Assembly (NCBI RefSeq): GCF_018333235.1
Contig: NZ_BORP01000003.1
Span: forward strand, 62,001 to 126,000
Length of the DNA: 64,000 bases
Reading direction: 5' to 3'
Source of the DNA: Ornithinibacillus bavariensis
Lineage (GTDB): Bacteria > Bacillota > Bacilli > Bacillales > Amphibacillaceae
Shown here piece by piece: positions 54,874 through 63,235 of this stretch (position 1 is the first letter of the stretch; the number at the start of each line of letters is the position of its first letter). Below the pieces are notes generated by a model. That model saw nothing but the letters and a program-made list of their open reading frames with translations, made no database searches and was not told the DNA's origin. A program made the translations under genes and the position numbers.

Positions 54874-55917
54874 TTATTTGTTAATCGAAACATTTCCAGA
54901 ACCGGTGCGGAGACGAACGACGTTTTTACCATTTCCTACTTTTCCATATAAATGGTTTCTATCCTTCTGCTCCGTATTCATAGCAATATTTGTTTGTATA
55001 CCACCTGACCCTGTACGAATATCAAAAAGAATATCTAACTCAAAGTCTTGATAATCTAAGTGAATATTTCCGCTTCCAGTCCTTAAATCCAACGCTGAAT
55101 TATCTGACATCACTAGATTAATATTACCAGAGTTTGCATCCCCTTTTACAGCCCCTCTGATATCACGTAATTCTATTCTTCCCGAGCCTACATTAGCCTC
55201 CGTGGTTTCTGACCAGAAATGCTCAGCAGTAATTGTCCCAGAGTTTGCACGGATAGTTGCATTTTTCATATATATCTCATTCAAAATAACTCTACCTGAT
55301 CCATCCCTTATATCCAATTCCTCTCCCTTTACTTCAGCCATACGAACACTCCCAGAGCCGACTTTTCCAGTAATGTCCCCATAGGAGGAATTGATTTCTA
55401 CCTTTCCAGAATTAGCTAAAAATTGTAGCTTATCCGCTCGGAGCTTATCAATTATTATTTTCCCTGACGTAGTATCTGTAAACATCTTTCCAGCTGTAAT
55501 GTCGGTAGCCTGAATGACCCCAGATGTAGCAGATATTCGAAATGTCTCGGCAATTAATTGTTTCATAGCTATCTTTCCTGATGTTACTCGGATATCCCAA
55601 TTGTCAGCTATATCCCTTGGCACATATAGTTGAAGAATACTTTTTGGTAATGTACCAAAAAAGAATGTAGATCCTTTTCTTTCTTTCTCCGCTATTATCA
55701 TTAATGCTTCTTCTGTCTTCTCTGTTTTTAACACAGGACCACCTTCATAAGACTCGAATTGGATGTCAACTCGAGGAAGCTCATGTGTTAATACCTTCAC
55801 CGTTGCAATATCAGAAGAAACCGTTATGCTTTTTAACCTGTCAACCTCTATGGACTCTTCCTGTCTTATTGTATTTATTGGCGTACCAATTAGCTTATTT
55901 AATAGACCACCTACCAT
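54874..55917 (-). CDS. DUF4097 beta-repeat protein
   Basis: A 347-residue protein with a predicted beta-solenoid. From about residue 110 the sequence repeats a TSG/NSG/GSG-[KRNSTG]-[IV] turn about every 20 residues, twelve times (TSGKI, TSGVI, NSGKV, GSGSV, GSGRV, NSGTI, GSGRI, NSGNI, GSGNI, GSGGI, GSGNV). The N-terminal part (1-100) is a different fold. The family is common in Bacillus (YvlB-like) and often linked to membrane or LiaF-type stress functions; this one has no linked partner. ATG 55917 has AGGAG 8 bases upstream. Confidence 0.85.
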   Translation of the reverse strand: MVGGLLNKLIGTPINTIRQEESIEVDRLKSITVSSDIATVKVLTHELPRVDIQFESYEGGPVLKTEKTEEALMIIAEKERKGSTFFFGTLPKSILQLYVPRDIADNWDIRVTSGKIAMKQLIAETFRISATSGVIQATDITAGKMFTDTTSGKIIIDKLRADKLQFLANSGKVEINSSYGDITGKVGSGSVRMAEVKGEELDIRDGSGRVILNEIYMKNATIRANSGTITAEHFWSETTEANVGSGRIELRDIRGAVKGDANSGNINLVMSDNSALDLRTGSGNIHLDYQDFELDILFDIRTGSGGIQTNIAMNTEQKDRNHLYGKVGNGKNVVRLRTGSGNVSINK

Positions 55918-56019
55918 AATTACATCTCCTATCATTTGTATTCTTTATCTTATTTTACAAGATTACTTCTGATAAACAACGTACTCTTGAAGTAGATGAA
56001 CTCCGTCCAAAGGCTGATA

Positions 56020-56412
56020 TTATTCTAGAAATCGCTGCCTGTCTAATTGAGAAGGTATCATACACGACTCCCGTTTACCAAACCAGCTATAACGGTTCTT
56101 AGCAAAGAGATTATAAAAGATATTACGGATAGGTTTAGGCACAACAATAAACACATAGCAAAGCTTCCACAGTCCCTTTAGCTCTTTGGAAACCTTTAGG
56201 GCAGCAGTTGATTTAACATAAACCTCTTCCCCTTCCAAATAAATAAAGCTATCTATATCTTTAGGAATTTGGTAGTCATTAAGTAATTGTTGCCCAATTT
56301 CACTTTGAAGAGAGGCAAAGTGAAATTTTGCCGTTGGATCTCGTTTAATAATAAATTGAACAGATGAATTACAAAAATTACAAACGCCATCAAACAAAAT
56401 AACACGCCTCAT
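56020..56412 (-). CDS. DCC1-like thiol-disulfide oxidoreductase (DUF393)
   Basis: A 130-residue thioredoxin-like protein of the DCC family (YuxK). The signature DGVCNFC (Asp8 to Cys14) is at the N-terminus and a basic C-terminal tail follows. Predicted redox function; partner unknown. GGGGGC precedes ATG 56412. Divergent from the ECF sigma factor gene, with a perfect palindrome at 56471-56488 between them. Confidence 0.85.
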   Translation of the reverse strand: MRRVILFDGVCNFCNSSVQFIIKRDPTAKFHFASLQSEIGQQLLNDYQIPKDIDSFIYLEGEEVYVKSTAALKVSKELKGLWKLCYVFIVVPKPIRNIFYNLFAKNRYSWFGKRESCMIPSQLDRQRFLE

Positions 56413-56470
56413 AGTAAGCCCCCTTATCCATTTGGTACCTCTATTATTATTTTACCTTATTTCCGAGCTA

Positions 56471-56488
56471 GAGTAATACTTATTACTC
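56471..56488. promoter_or_regulatory. Perfect 18-bp palindrome in the DUF393/sigma intergenic region
   Basis: GAGTAATACTTATTACTC is an 8-2-8 perfect inverted repeat. A second hairpin-like dyad (CTATTCTAC then GTAGAAAATAG) lies at 56508-56533. Operator candidates; regulator unknown. Confidence 0.55.
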
Positions 56489-56647
56489 AGTTAACCTGTA
56501 CAAAAAACTATTCTACTTTATAGTAGAAAATAGAACGAAATCTGTCATAAGAAAAGCAAAAATGATTATTTTCAATAATTTTTTGGTAAAATGCAATTTA
56601 ATTTTTATAAATACGTCTAATTAAGTGAATACCAGGGGGTGATGGTC

Positions 56648-57190
56648 GTGTCACATAATAAAGTAATAGCAGATTGGTTTGAACGCTTTGGGAATGATAT
56701 TTATCATTTTTTAATATATCGAGTTGGACCAACTGATGCAGAAGACTTACTGCAGGAAGTCTTCATTAAGGCGTTAAAAGGATTTAATAGTTTTAAAGAA
56801 AATGCATCACCAAAAACATGGCTGTTTAGTATCGCGCGAAACTTAGCCATTGATGAGTCACGAAAGAAAAAAACGAAAAAGTGGGCGGAAACAGTTCCAC
56901 TAGATGTCATGAATGAACCTAAAACGAATAGTTCTCCTGAAACAATATTAGATTTTAATGAGGACACAAAGGCTATCTATGAATGTATTCATCAGCTAAA
57001 GCCTACGTATCAGGATGTCATCATATTAAGAGGAATCAAAGAGCTTTCAGTGGAAGAAACCGCCAATATACTGAAATGGAGTGAAAGTAAAGTAAAATCG
57101 ACACATCATCGTGCAAAACTAGCACTGCAAGAAGAACTAAGGAGGTGTATCTCTTATGAAGAGGTTAAATCACCTAGAGCCGCTAGATGA
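56648..57190 (+). CDS. ECF-type RNA polymerase sigma factor
   Basis: A 180-residue sigma-70 family factor of the ECF group: region 2 (about 10-75, with DAEDLLQEVFIKALKGFNSFK) and region 4 (about 115-170, SVEETANILKWSESKVKSTHHRAK). I choose GTG 56648 as start, with AGGGGGTG 6 bases before it; an ATG two codons upstream overlaps the ribosome site. The gene overlaps the following gene by 35 bases, the usual layout of a sigma factor with its membrane regulator. Auto-regulation cannot be shown; a CGTCTA near 56613 might be an ECF -10. Confidence 0.92.
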   Translation: MSHNKVIADWFERFGNDIYHFLIYRVGPTDAEDLLQEVFIKALKGFNSFKENASPKTWLFSIARNLAIDESRKKKTKKWAETVPLDVMNEPKTNSSPETILDFNEDTKAIYECIHQLKPTYQDVIILRGIKELSVEETANILKWSESKVKSTHHRAKLALQEELRRCISYEEVKSPRAAR

Positions 57191-59237
57191 AAGTCTACGT
57201 CTAATGCCAAAGCCAACTTTAAGTAAAGATAAACATATACAAATTAAAAATGCCATTTTAAACACAAGAGCAGCTCCATTCAAACAAAAGAAAAAACGTA
57301 ATTACAAGGGGATTATGACAACAGTTGGCGCCCTTGCTGCTGCCCTTATGTTCGCAGTTTTAATTTATAGTTATCTTGACCAAGATTCAGAACCAACCAC
57401 AATGGTATTAGCAAGCTTGATCGATGAGGATATTCACAAGATAAGCGGTTCTGCTAATGGCAAGTCCTATCAAACTGAGGATGAAGAATTGATAAAGCAA
57501 TTCTATCAGGATATTGGGAATATGGAATTTGCTGAAACAGAGGAGAAAAACACCGATCAGAAAGATATTATCATGCTATACAATGCAAATGGGGAAATAC
57601 TCACAACCTTTCATTTTGGAGCAAAGGACATCGTTACCATTGATGACCATCAGTATAAGTTTGATACGACAAAATGGCAGGACTTTAAAGAGCTTTTCTT
57701 TACAGAGGAAAATCTTGTAACAGAGAACGATGTGGACTCCCCTAATGAACAACCAGAAAACAATGAGGATGTATCCCTATTAATGCAGCAGGAGCTAGCC
57801 AAATCACCAAGTCAACGGGATTGGAGCAAAGTACTTGAATATGTAAAGCAAGGTGCCGATCCGAATAATGCATTACTACTTGCAGCAAAGGAAAACAATG
57901 TAGCAATTGTTCCTGAACTCTTGGACCTAAAGGCGGACGCCAACACAACAGATGGAAATAGTAATACGCCGATAATGCTTACAACTAGTGTTGACGTCGC
58001 ATCTTCATTAATTCAACATGGTGCAGACTTAGTGGTTAGAAATAAACGGGGACACAATGCCCTCGTTATTGCAGTCTATGGGCATCAAACAGAAATGGTA
58101 AAGCTATTATTAGAGGCTGGAGCAGAACCAAATACAATTGTTCATCCTGATAGTACTGTGCCAGTTTTATGGATGTCTGAAAAATTTAATGATCAGGAAA
58201 TTAGCGAATTACTCCTTCAACATGGTGCGACTAAGTTAGAGGAATATGATCAGGAACCGTGGTGGGTTAATGACAAGGAATCATGGTGGATTTCTCAAAT
58301 ACCATCCTTATCGGAAATGCTAAAACGGAAGGAAGAGTTATTATCCGCTGCTTCAATTGGAAGACTACCAGGTGTACCTGATATACAAGTACCGGCTGAT
58401 ATTAATCATTTCGGTTACCCATTTGAAAACCTTCCAGCCAATGGAGGAATGATAGATGTTTATGGTGATCATATTTTCTATATTCCAAAGGAACAAAGAT
58501 TTTATAGAGCTTACCGATATGAATTAAACCCAGGGGACCATGTTACAGTTGCTGATATTGAGGATGAACTAGGTGTGCCTAGTTCAACTACAACAGGTGA
58601 TAATGGTAGTATTGCAATGGTATACAGCTTAGATCATTACGATCTAAAGTTTTACTATGATGGAACGTTGAGCTACCCTAAAAATGAGTTGGATATTTTA
58701 TCACTGGAATTAGCATATAAAGAACCAGGTATTATTGAACATGCAGATTCTACATTTAAATTACTAGTTGATCAACGTTTGAATGACCTCGCAAATCAGG
58801 TTCATCCAGAAAAAGGAGTACTATTTGCGCCATACCTACAATTAACATCGACACCGATGACAAATAAACATAGCCCTGTAACGTTTTCTGCTGAGGAAAT
58901 ACCTAATATTTTAGAGGATAAGAATCAGTATCTTTGGGGGTATGGTAGTGGAAGCGGATTACCAATCAATATCACACCAGCAGAGTATTTGGAAGACTAT
59001 GTATATACAAAGGATATTCCTAATGTAATCTATGTTAATGAACAGCACCTTACAGCACCAGAATTTTTTACAGAAACAATTAGAAGCATCTTCCCTAACG
59101 CCCATATGGTGCAATATTCCTTCAATGAGACAGTGGAAGGCGATGACCTAAGCTGGGTAGACTTATCATTAGTCTTTGAAGAATACAAAGGGGAATGGAA
59201 ACTAGTTGGCATACTCCATAATGCCTGGACACCGTAA
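57156..59237 (+). CDS. Mosaic membrane protein: regulator-like N-terminus, ankyrin repeats, DUF4309-like domain
   Basis: A 693-residue protein, probably the partner and regulator of the ECF sigma factor it overlaps. Short basic cytoplasmic N-terminus (1-50), one TM (about 53-71), a YhfM-like beta domain (about 75-190), about four ankyrin repeats (about 210-360, e.g. NGNSNTPIMLTTSVDVASSLIQHGAD in part), a DUF4309-like domain (about 390-510) and a C-terminal domain (about 515-693) found in other exported Bacillus proteins. No HxxxCxxC anti-sigma zinc motif is seen. GGAGG lies 10 bases before ATG 57156. Everything after the TM is expected outside the cell. Confidence 0.75.
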   Translation: MKRLNHLEPLDESLRLMPKPTLSKDKHIQIKNAILNTRAAPFKQKKKRNYKGIMTTVGALAAALMFAVLIYSYLDQDSEPTTMVLASLIDEDIHKISGSANGKSYQTEDEELIKQFYQDIGNMEFAETEEKNTDQKDIIMLYNANGEILTTFHFGAKDIVTIDDHQYKFDTTKWQDFKELFFTEENLVTENDVDSPNEQPENNEDVSLLMQQELAKSPSQRDWSKVLEYVKQGADPNNALLLAAKENNVAIVPELLDLKADANTTDGNSNTPIMLTTSVDVASSLIQHGADLVVRNKRGHNALVIAVYGHQTEMVKLLLEAGAEPNTIVHPDSTVPVLWMSEKFNDQEISELLLQHGATKLEEYDQEPWWVNDKESWWISQIPSLSEMLKRKEELLSAASIGRLPGVPDIQVPADINHFGYPFENLPANGGMIDVYGDHIFYIPKEQRFYRAYRYELNPGDHVTVADIEDELGVPSSTTTGDNGSIAMVYSLDHYDLKFYYDGTLSYPKNELDILSLELAYKEPGIIEHADSTFKLLVDQRLNDLANQVHPEKGVLFAPYLQLTSTPMTNKHSPVTFSAEEIPNILEDKNQYLWGYGSGSGLPINITPAEYLEDYVYTKDIPNVIYVNEQHLTAPEFFTETIRSIFPNAHMVQYSFNETVEGDDLSWVDLSLVFEEYKGEWKLVGILHNAWTP

Positions 59238-59327
59238 GTTAATAATTTAGGAAAGTCGTAGGGCTTTCCTGTCAATACATTGATAGTGGAAATTTACGCA
59301 CCAACGTATAAAATTACATGAAAGCCA

Positions 59328-59362
59328 AATAAAAACATTCCTACTGTTGGAATGTTTTTATT
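59328..59362. terminator. Terminator 1 after the mosaic protein gene
   Basis: AAAAACATTCC / GGAATGTTTTT perfect stem between convergent genes. Confidence 0.85.
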
Positions 59363-59400
59363 TATAACTACGAGAGGTTTCTATAGAATTTAAAATAGTA

Positions 59401-59440
59401 AAAGGCAACGCGACTAATAAAAAGTCTGCGTTGCTTTTTA
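59401..59440. terminator. Terminator 2, facing the DUF1697 gene
   Basis: AAAGGCAACGC / GCGTTGCTTTTT stem with a 16-base loop, A-rich left and T-rich right. Confidence 0.82.
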
Positions 59441-59509
59441 AACTAGTGAAACCCTTAGGTTCGAATGACATCACATAAAAACTCAAATGTCTAACTAGAA
59501 TCTTATAAA

Positions 59510-60055
59510 CTAGCTGTTTTGAGCTTGCATTAGCTCATATATCTTGCGAGTGGTATTGACATTTCTTACTGTAGCTTGTTTGTATACCTTTGTTCCAATC
59601 AATTTTGACTTCCCACTTTTGGTTATATTTTTCTTTTCAACCGACCAAATGATTGCGGCAGGAATATATTTAACCTTGTCAATATTCGGTTTTATAACCA
59701 GGTTTTCAAGTACAGATTCATCATCAATTTCATCCCATAAAAAAATAACATCACATGACATTTCTTTGTCATTCTTCCATGTGTTCGGAATAGCGTTAAT
59801 GACTCCACTAACATCATCGATACTTCGTACTAATACTTTAATTTGTAATCCAAAATCATTAGATATCGCTTCTTCCAAAATGCTTGAGAGCTCTACCTTT
59901 GATACATCCTTGTTTGAAAAAATAATATTACCTGTATTGATGTATGTTACCACATCATTCATACCGACTCGTTCAAACGTCTTTTTTAGCAACTTCATAT
60001 CAATTTTATTTTTTCCACCTACATTAATCCCCCGAAGAAGAGCAACATAAATCAT
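59510..60055 (-). CDS. DUF1697 family protein
   Basis: A 181-residue cytoplasmic protein starting MIYVALLRGINVGGKNKIDM, the signature of DUF1697, followed by TYINTGNIIFSNKD. The core is an alpha/beta fold; the family is widespread and its function is unknown. ATG 60055 follows AAAGGAGA at 7 bases; an in-frame ATG two codons upstream is less likely. Monocistronic. Confidence 0.88.
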   Translation of the reverse strand: MIYVALLRGINVGGKNKIDMKLLKKTFERVGMNDVVTYINTGNIIFSNKDVSKVELSSILEEAISNDFGLQIKVLVRSIDDVSGVINAIPNTWKNDKEMSCDVIFLWDEIDDESVLENLVIKPNIDKVKYIPAAIIWSVEKKNITKSGKSKLIGTKVYKQATVRNVNTTRKIYELMQAQNS

Positions 60056-60173
60056 AAGCATTCTCCTTTCAACCTTTTATCTTACCTTAGCAATATTGTG
60101 ATACTAGTCATTACCTTGGTATAGCAGGTGCTCTTCTTCAACACTCGCACCCTTTGTAACACCAAATGATAAG

Positions 60174-62153
60174 TTATATGTTTGCTTTATCTATAGAATG
60201 AGCTAGTTTTGTGCTTAACAATCGATACATCTTCTTTCTAGCATAAAATAGAAAAGCAAATTGTAAGACGAAATAACTCCCCCCTACAATTAAGAAATGC
60301 AATATGATTTCAGGATTTGCAATAACTCCCCCTATATCTGTAGCCATAGCTAAAATGTACAACAAGGCCAAAGTTGTACCAAGTAGGGTAGGTATCATAA
60401 ATATCGTCGTAATCTCCTGTGAAATCATTCTCTTTATCTCCTTACTTGTTATCCCGATACGGTACAGTTTACGAATTCTTTCTAATTCCTTATCCACTTC
60501 AGAAAATAATTGAATATACAAAAGGAAAAATGACCCTATGAAGAATAATACGCTTAAAAATATAGTTACGAAAAAAAGTATTCCATTTGAATTTTTATTC
60601 TTTTCATATCCCTCAATACGAGAACTGATTTGAAATAATTCATCCTCAGGGACGATATGTTCAACATTTATTGCAGGCGTACTAGCATGAAGGCTTTCAA
60701 ACGTTTGTTTTAACTTTTTCACTTCTGTTTTTGAATTCTGCCAATCCTCAAGATTAATTAAATGAACTACTGCAGCTAATCCGTCTACACTTCTTTTTAG
60801 TCTCGACAATTCTGTATCGTTAATCACAAATATTTCACTAAGATTGCTTAATGTATTCATCCTCTTCTCAGCAATTACTTCCTTTACATCATATATGATC
60901 TCATCACTGCCACTTGGTATACGAAGTCCTTGGTCATAGGGTATGCTCTCGGGAGTTTCCGTATTTTCATTTAAAAAATAAATAAACTCATTGTTTTTTA
61001 GTTCAAATTGGCTGGAAGTTAACTCATTAAATGCATCTAATGACATAAACGTATATGCATGAACAACTTCATAATAGTCCTTTTGAAAATAGGAGTATAT
61101 TGGAACTGAAACGTGTCTTTGTACACGATTTCCATTCTGTTCAAAAATAGCTTTTACCGCATCTATTCCCACATTATTCGTACTATCTGTTTGAATAAAC
61201 GCTACATCGAACGGGGTTTCTTCTATCGCTTCTCTCTCCGTTGTTATATATGTAAATAAGATAATTGTACTATACAAAAGTGTAACCATAATCATTACTG
61301 TAACGAGCATCATAACCGACGTAAGCCGCTTATACTTATAATTAATATTCGTTAAATAGAGTAAACGCCGATAATAATATCCTTTATTCTTTTTAATCAG
61401 CTCTATCAAAAGGCTCGTAAAATGATACAATACGATATACAATCCAATGAATGTAGCTAGTGACCAAAGTAGTAGAAAATCGCCACCCCGGTGTCCTGTA
61501 TACGTAAAATAAAGTCCGATAATCGAGCCAATCACAATTAAAAGTCCAATTCCACCTAACCTTGCATGTTTATCAGAGACATTTTCTGTTATTTTTTCGT
61601 TTTTTAAATTTGTGATGATATTTTTTTTAAATGTTAAATAAAGGGATTGTCCTACTGCTACAAAAAACATTACCAAAAATACAATAACCGTATAGAGAAA
61701 CATTTTTGCATGAAGTTGAAAGAGGATCTCCTGTATACCTACAAATTTTAACAATAGCCAAAAGAAGAACTTAGAAAGGGTTGCTCCAATTAAAACACCA
61801 ATTATTAGAGAGATAAGGGCAATAATACTATTTTCTAAGACTATTAATTTACTAATCTCACGCCTCGTCATACCTAATGTCATGAATAACCCAAATTCAC
61901 TACGCCTTTTCTTCATAAAAATATGATGTGCATAACTCATGAAAAATATAGTAAAAGTAAAAAGTGCAACCCCAGGAATCGACAAAACATATTGAATCCC
62001 TTCTGACTGCTCCATTTCAACAAGTTGTTTATTCAAATAGACGGTTGTAAACATAAAGAAAAACGTCACTGCCAAGCTATTGCAAACAAGATAAAAAATA
62101 TACTTTTTATAATGATGCTTAGCCATCTTCCATACAATTTTATTAAAGGTCAT
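60174..62153 (-). CDS. BceB-type ABC transporter permease
   Basis: A 659-residue permease with ten predicted membrane segments and a large extracytoplasmic domain (about 315-505) between TM8-like and TM9-like segments, the layout of BceB/YtsD-type transporters that sense and remove peptide antibiotics. Cytoplasmic KKRRSEFGLFMTLGMTRREI and RIRKLYRIGITSKEIKRMI are the FtsX-like coupling helices. It follows the BceA-like ATPase by one base. A BceRS two-component pair is not adjacent in the window. Confidence 0.88.
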   Translation of the reverse strand: MTFNKIVWKMAKHHYKKYIFYLVCNSLAVTFFFMFTTVYLNKQLVEMEQSEGIQYVLSIPGVALFTFTIFFMSYAHHIFMKKRRSEFGLFMTLGMTRREISKLIVLENSIIALISLIIGVLIGATLSKFFFWLLLKFVGIQEILFQLHAKMFLYTVIVFLVMFFVAVGQSLYLTFKKNIITNLKNEKITENVSDKHARLGGIGLLIVIGSIIGLYFTYTGHRGGDFLLLWSLATFIGLYIVLYHFTSLLIELIKKNKGYYYRRLLYLTNINYKYKRLTSVMMLVTVMIMVTLLYSTIILFTYITTEREAIEETPFDVAFIQTDSTNNVGIDAVKAIFEQNGNRVQRHVSVPIYSYFQKDYYEVVHAYTFMSLDAFNELTSSQFELKNNEFIYFLNENTETPESIPYDQGLRIPSGSDEIIYDVKEVIAEKRMNTLSNLSEIFVINDTELSRLKRSVDGLAAVVHLINLEDWQNSKTEVKKLKQTFESLHASTPAINVEHIVPEDELFQISSRIEGYEKNKNSNGILFFVTIFLSVLFFIGSFFLLYIQLFSEVDKELERIRKLYRIGITSKEIKRMISQEITTIFMIPTLLGTTLALLYILAMATDIGGVIANPEIILHFLIVGGSYFVLQFAFLFYARKKMYRLLSTKLAHSIDKANI

Positions 62154-62154
62154 G

Positions 62155-62907
62155 TTACCTTCCTCCTAAGAGGGTAAGGTTATCCATAATTTCAGTTAAA
62201 AATGCATTTCTATTGGTCGTTTTTGAAATACTAGAATGAACTGCTCCATCCCTTATAAAGATTACCTTTTGGCAATAACTTGCAGCAAAGACATCATGCG
62301 TTACAAGTAATACAGTAGTTGACATTTTATCTACAATTCTTTCGAAACACTCCATTATCGCAGTCGATGATTTAGAATCCAAATTTCCTGTAGGCTCATC
62401 AGCAAAAATAATCTGAGGCTCATTTACTAATGCACGACTCACCGCTGTTCTTTGCTGTTGTCCACCTGATATATGATAAGGATACTTATTTAAAATTGAT
62501 TTTATTTCAAAGAGACTAGCAAGCTCATGTATTTTTTCTTCCATCTCTGTTAGGTTTTTCTTTTCCAGTATCATAGGTAACATGATATTTTCCTTCACGG
62601 TTAAGCTATCTAGTAGATTAAAATCCTGAAATACAAAGCCGAGTTGTTTACGACGAAAATGTGCTAGAGCATCACTCTTCATTTCATTTAAATTTTCTCC
62701 GCCAATTGTAACTTCACCGGAAGTTGGCTGATCGATTCCACTTAATATATTTAATAGGGTCGTTTTTCCACTACCAGAGGGACCCATAATGGCAACAAAA
62801 TCTCCTCTATTTATCAATAGATTAATGTTATTTAATGCCACTGTTTCCCTTTCTCCATTAAATTCTCCATAAACCTTAAAGATGTTATTCGCCTCTAAAA
62901 TTGTCAT
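62155..62907 (-). CDS. BceA-type ABC transporter ATPase
   Basis: A 250-residue ATPase partner of the BceB-like permease. Walker A GPSGSGKT (about 42-49), Q-loop FVFQDFNLLDSL, signature ISGGQQQR, Walker B IIFADEPTG and switch histidine VTHDVF are intact. ATG 62907 with AAGGGG about 7 bases upstream. BceA/B systems respond to bacitracin-like peptides and flux-sense through a kinase; the kinase gene must be elsewhere. Confidence 0.9.
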   Translation of the reverse strand: MTILEANNIFKVYGEFNGERETVALNNINLLINRGDFVAIMGPSGSGKTTLLNILSGIDQPTSGEVTIGGENLNEMKSDALAHFRRKQLGFVFQDFNLLDSLTVKENIMLPMILEKKNLTEMEEKIHELASLFEIKSILNKYPYHISGGQQQRTAVSRALVNEPQIIFADEPTGNLDSKSSTAIMECFERIVDKMSTTVLLVTHDVFAASYCQKVIFIRDGAVHSSISKTTNRNAFLTEIMDNLTLLGGR

Positions 62908-63235
62908 CCCTTTTCCCCTTGCTCTATTGTTACTTATTCTATTGATTTATTATGCAGTATTAAAATTCGCTTTCCACCCTTCCAAAGTCATATGCTGTTA
63001 ATAATCTACATCGCCCTAACTAGTTTCCCACTTGATTAATTATCCTAAACTACTATTTTAAGTAAATGATTTCATAATCTCTCTGTTATTTCAATATAAA
63101 TATGCAAATAAACTGATAATTTATTTTTATAAAGTAAATGAAAGGGATAGAGTAACTCTACTCCATCCCTTGAAACACTTACTATCCATTTATTGTACTT
63201 CTTCACTATTTGTAGCTACTAGCCATATTGTCGTT
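62908..63235. other. Intergenic region between 5'-nucleotidase and bceA-like genes
   Basis: AT-rich sequence of 328 bases without an open frame I can support. It holds a hairpin at 63139-63173 (AAGGGAT...ATCCCTT) after the 5'-nucleotidase gene and presumably the promoter of the bceAB-like pair, whose hexamers I could not pick with confidence. Confidence 0.5.
63139..63173 (-). terminator. Hairpin after 5'-nucleotidase gene
   Basis: Minus strand AAGGGATGGAGTAGAGT pairs in parts with ACTCTATCCCTT, followed about ten bases later by a T-rich stretch. Confidence 0.55.

Noticed and set aside
56559-56575. Fur box upstream of the ECF sigma gene (TGATTATTTTCA region)
   Set aside because: One half fits the consensus but the other half matches poorly.
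59544-60050. 168-residue plus-strand frame
   Set aside because: Antisense shadow of the DUF1697 gene, which has a family signature and ribosome site.
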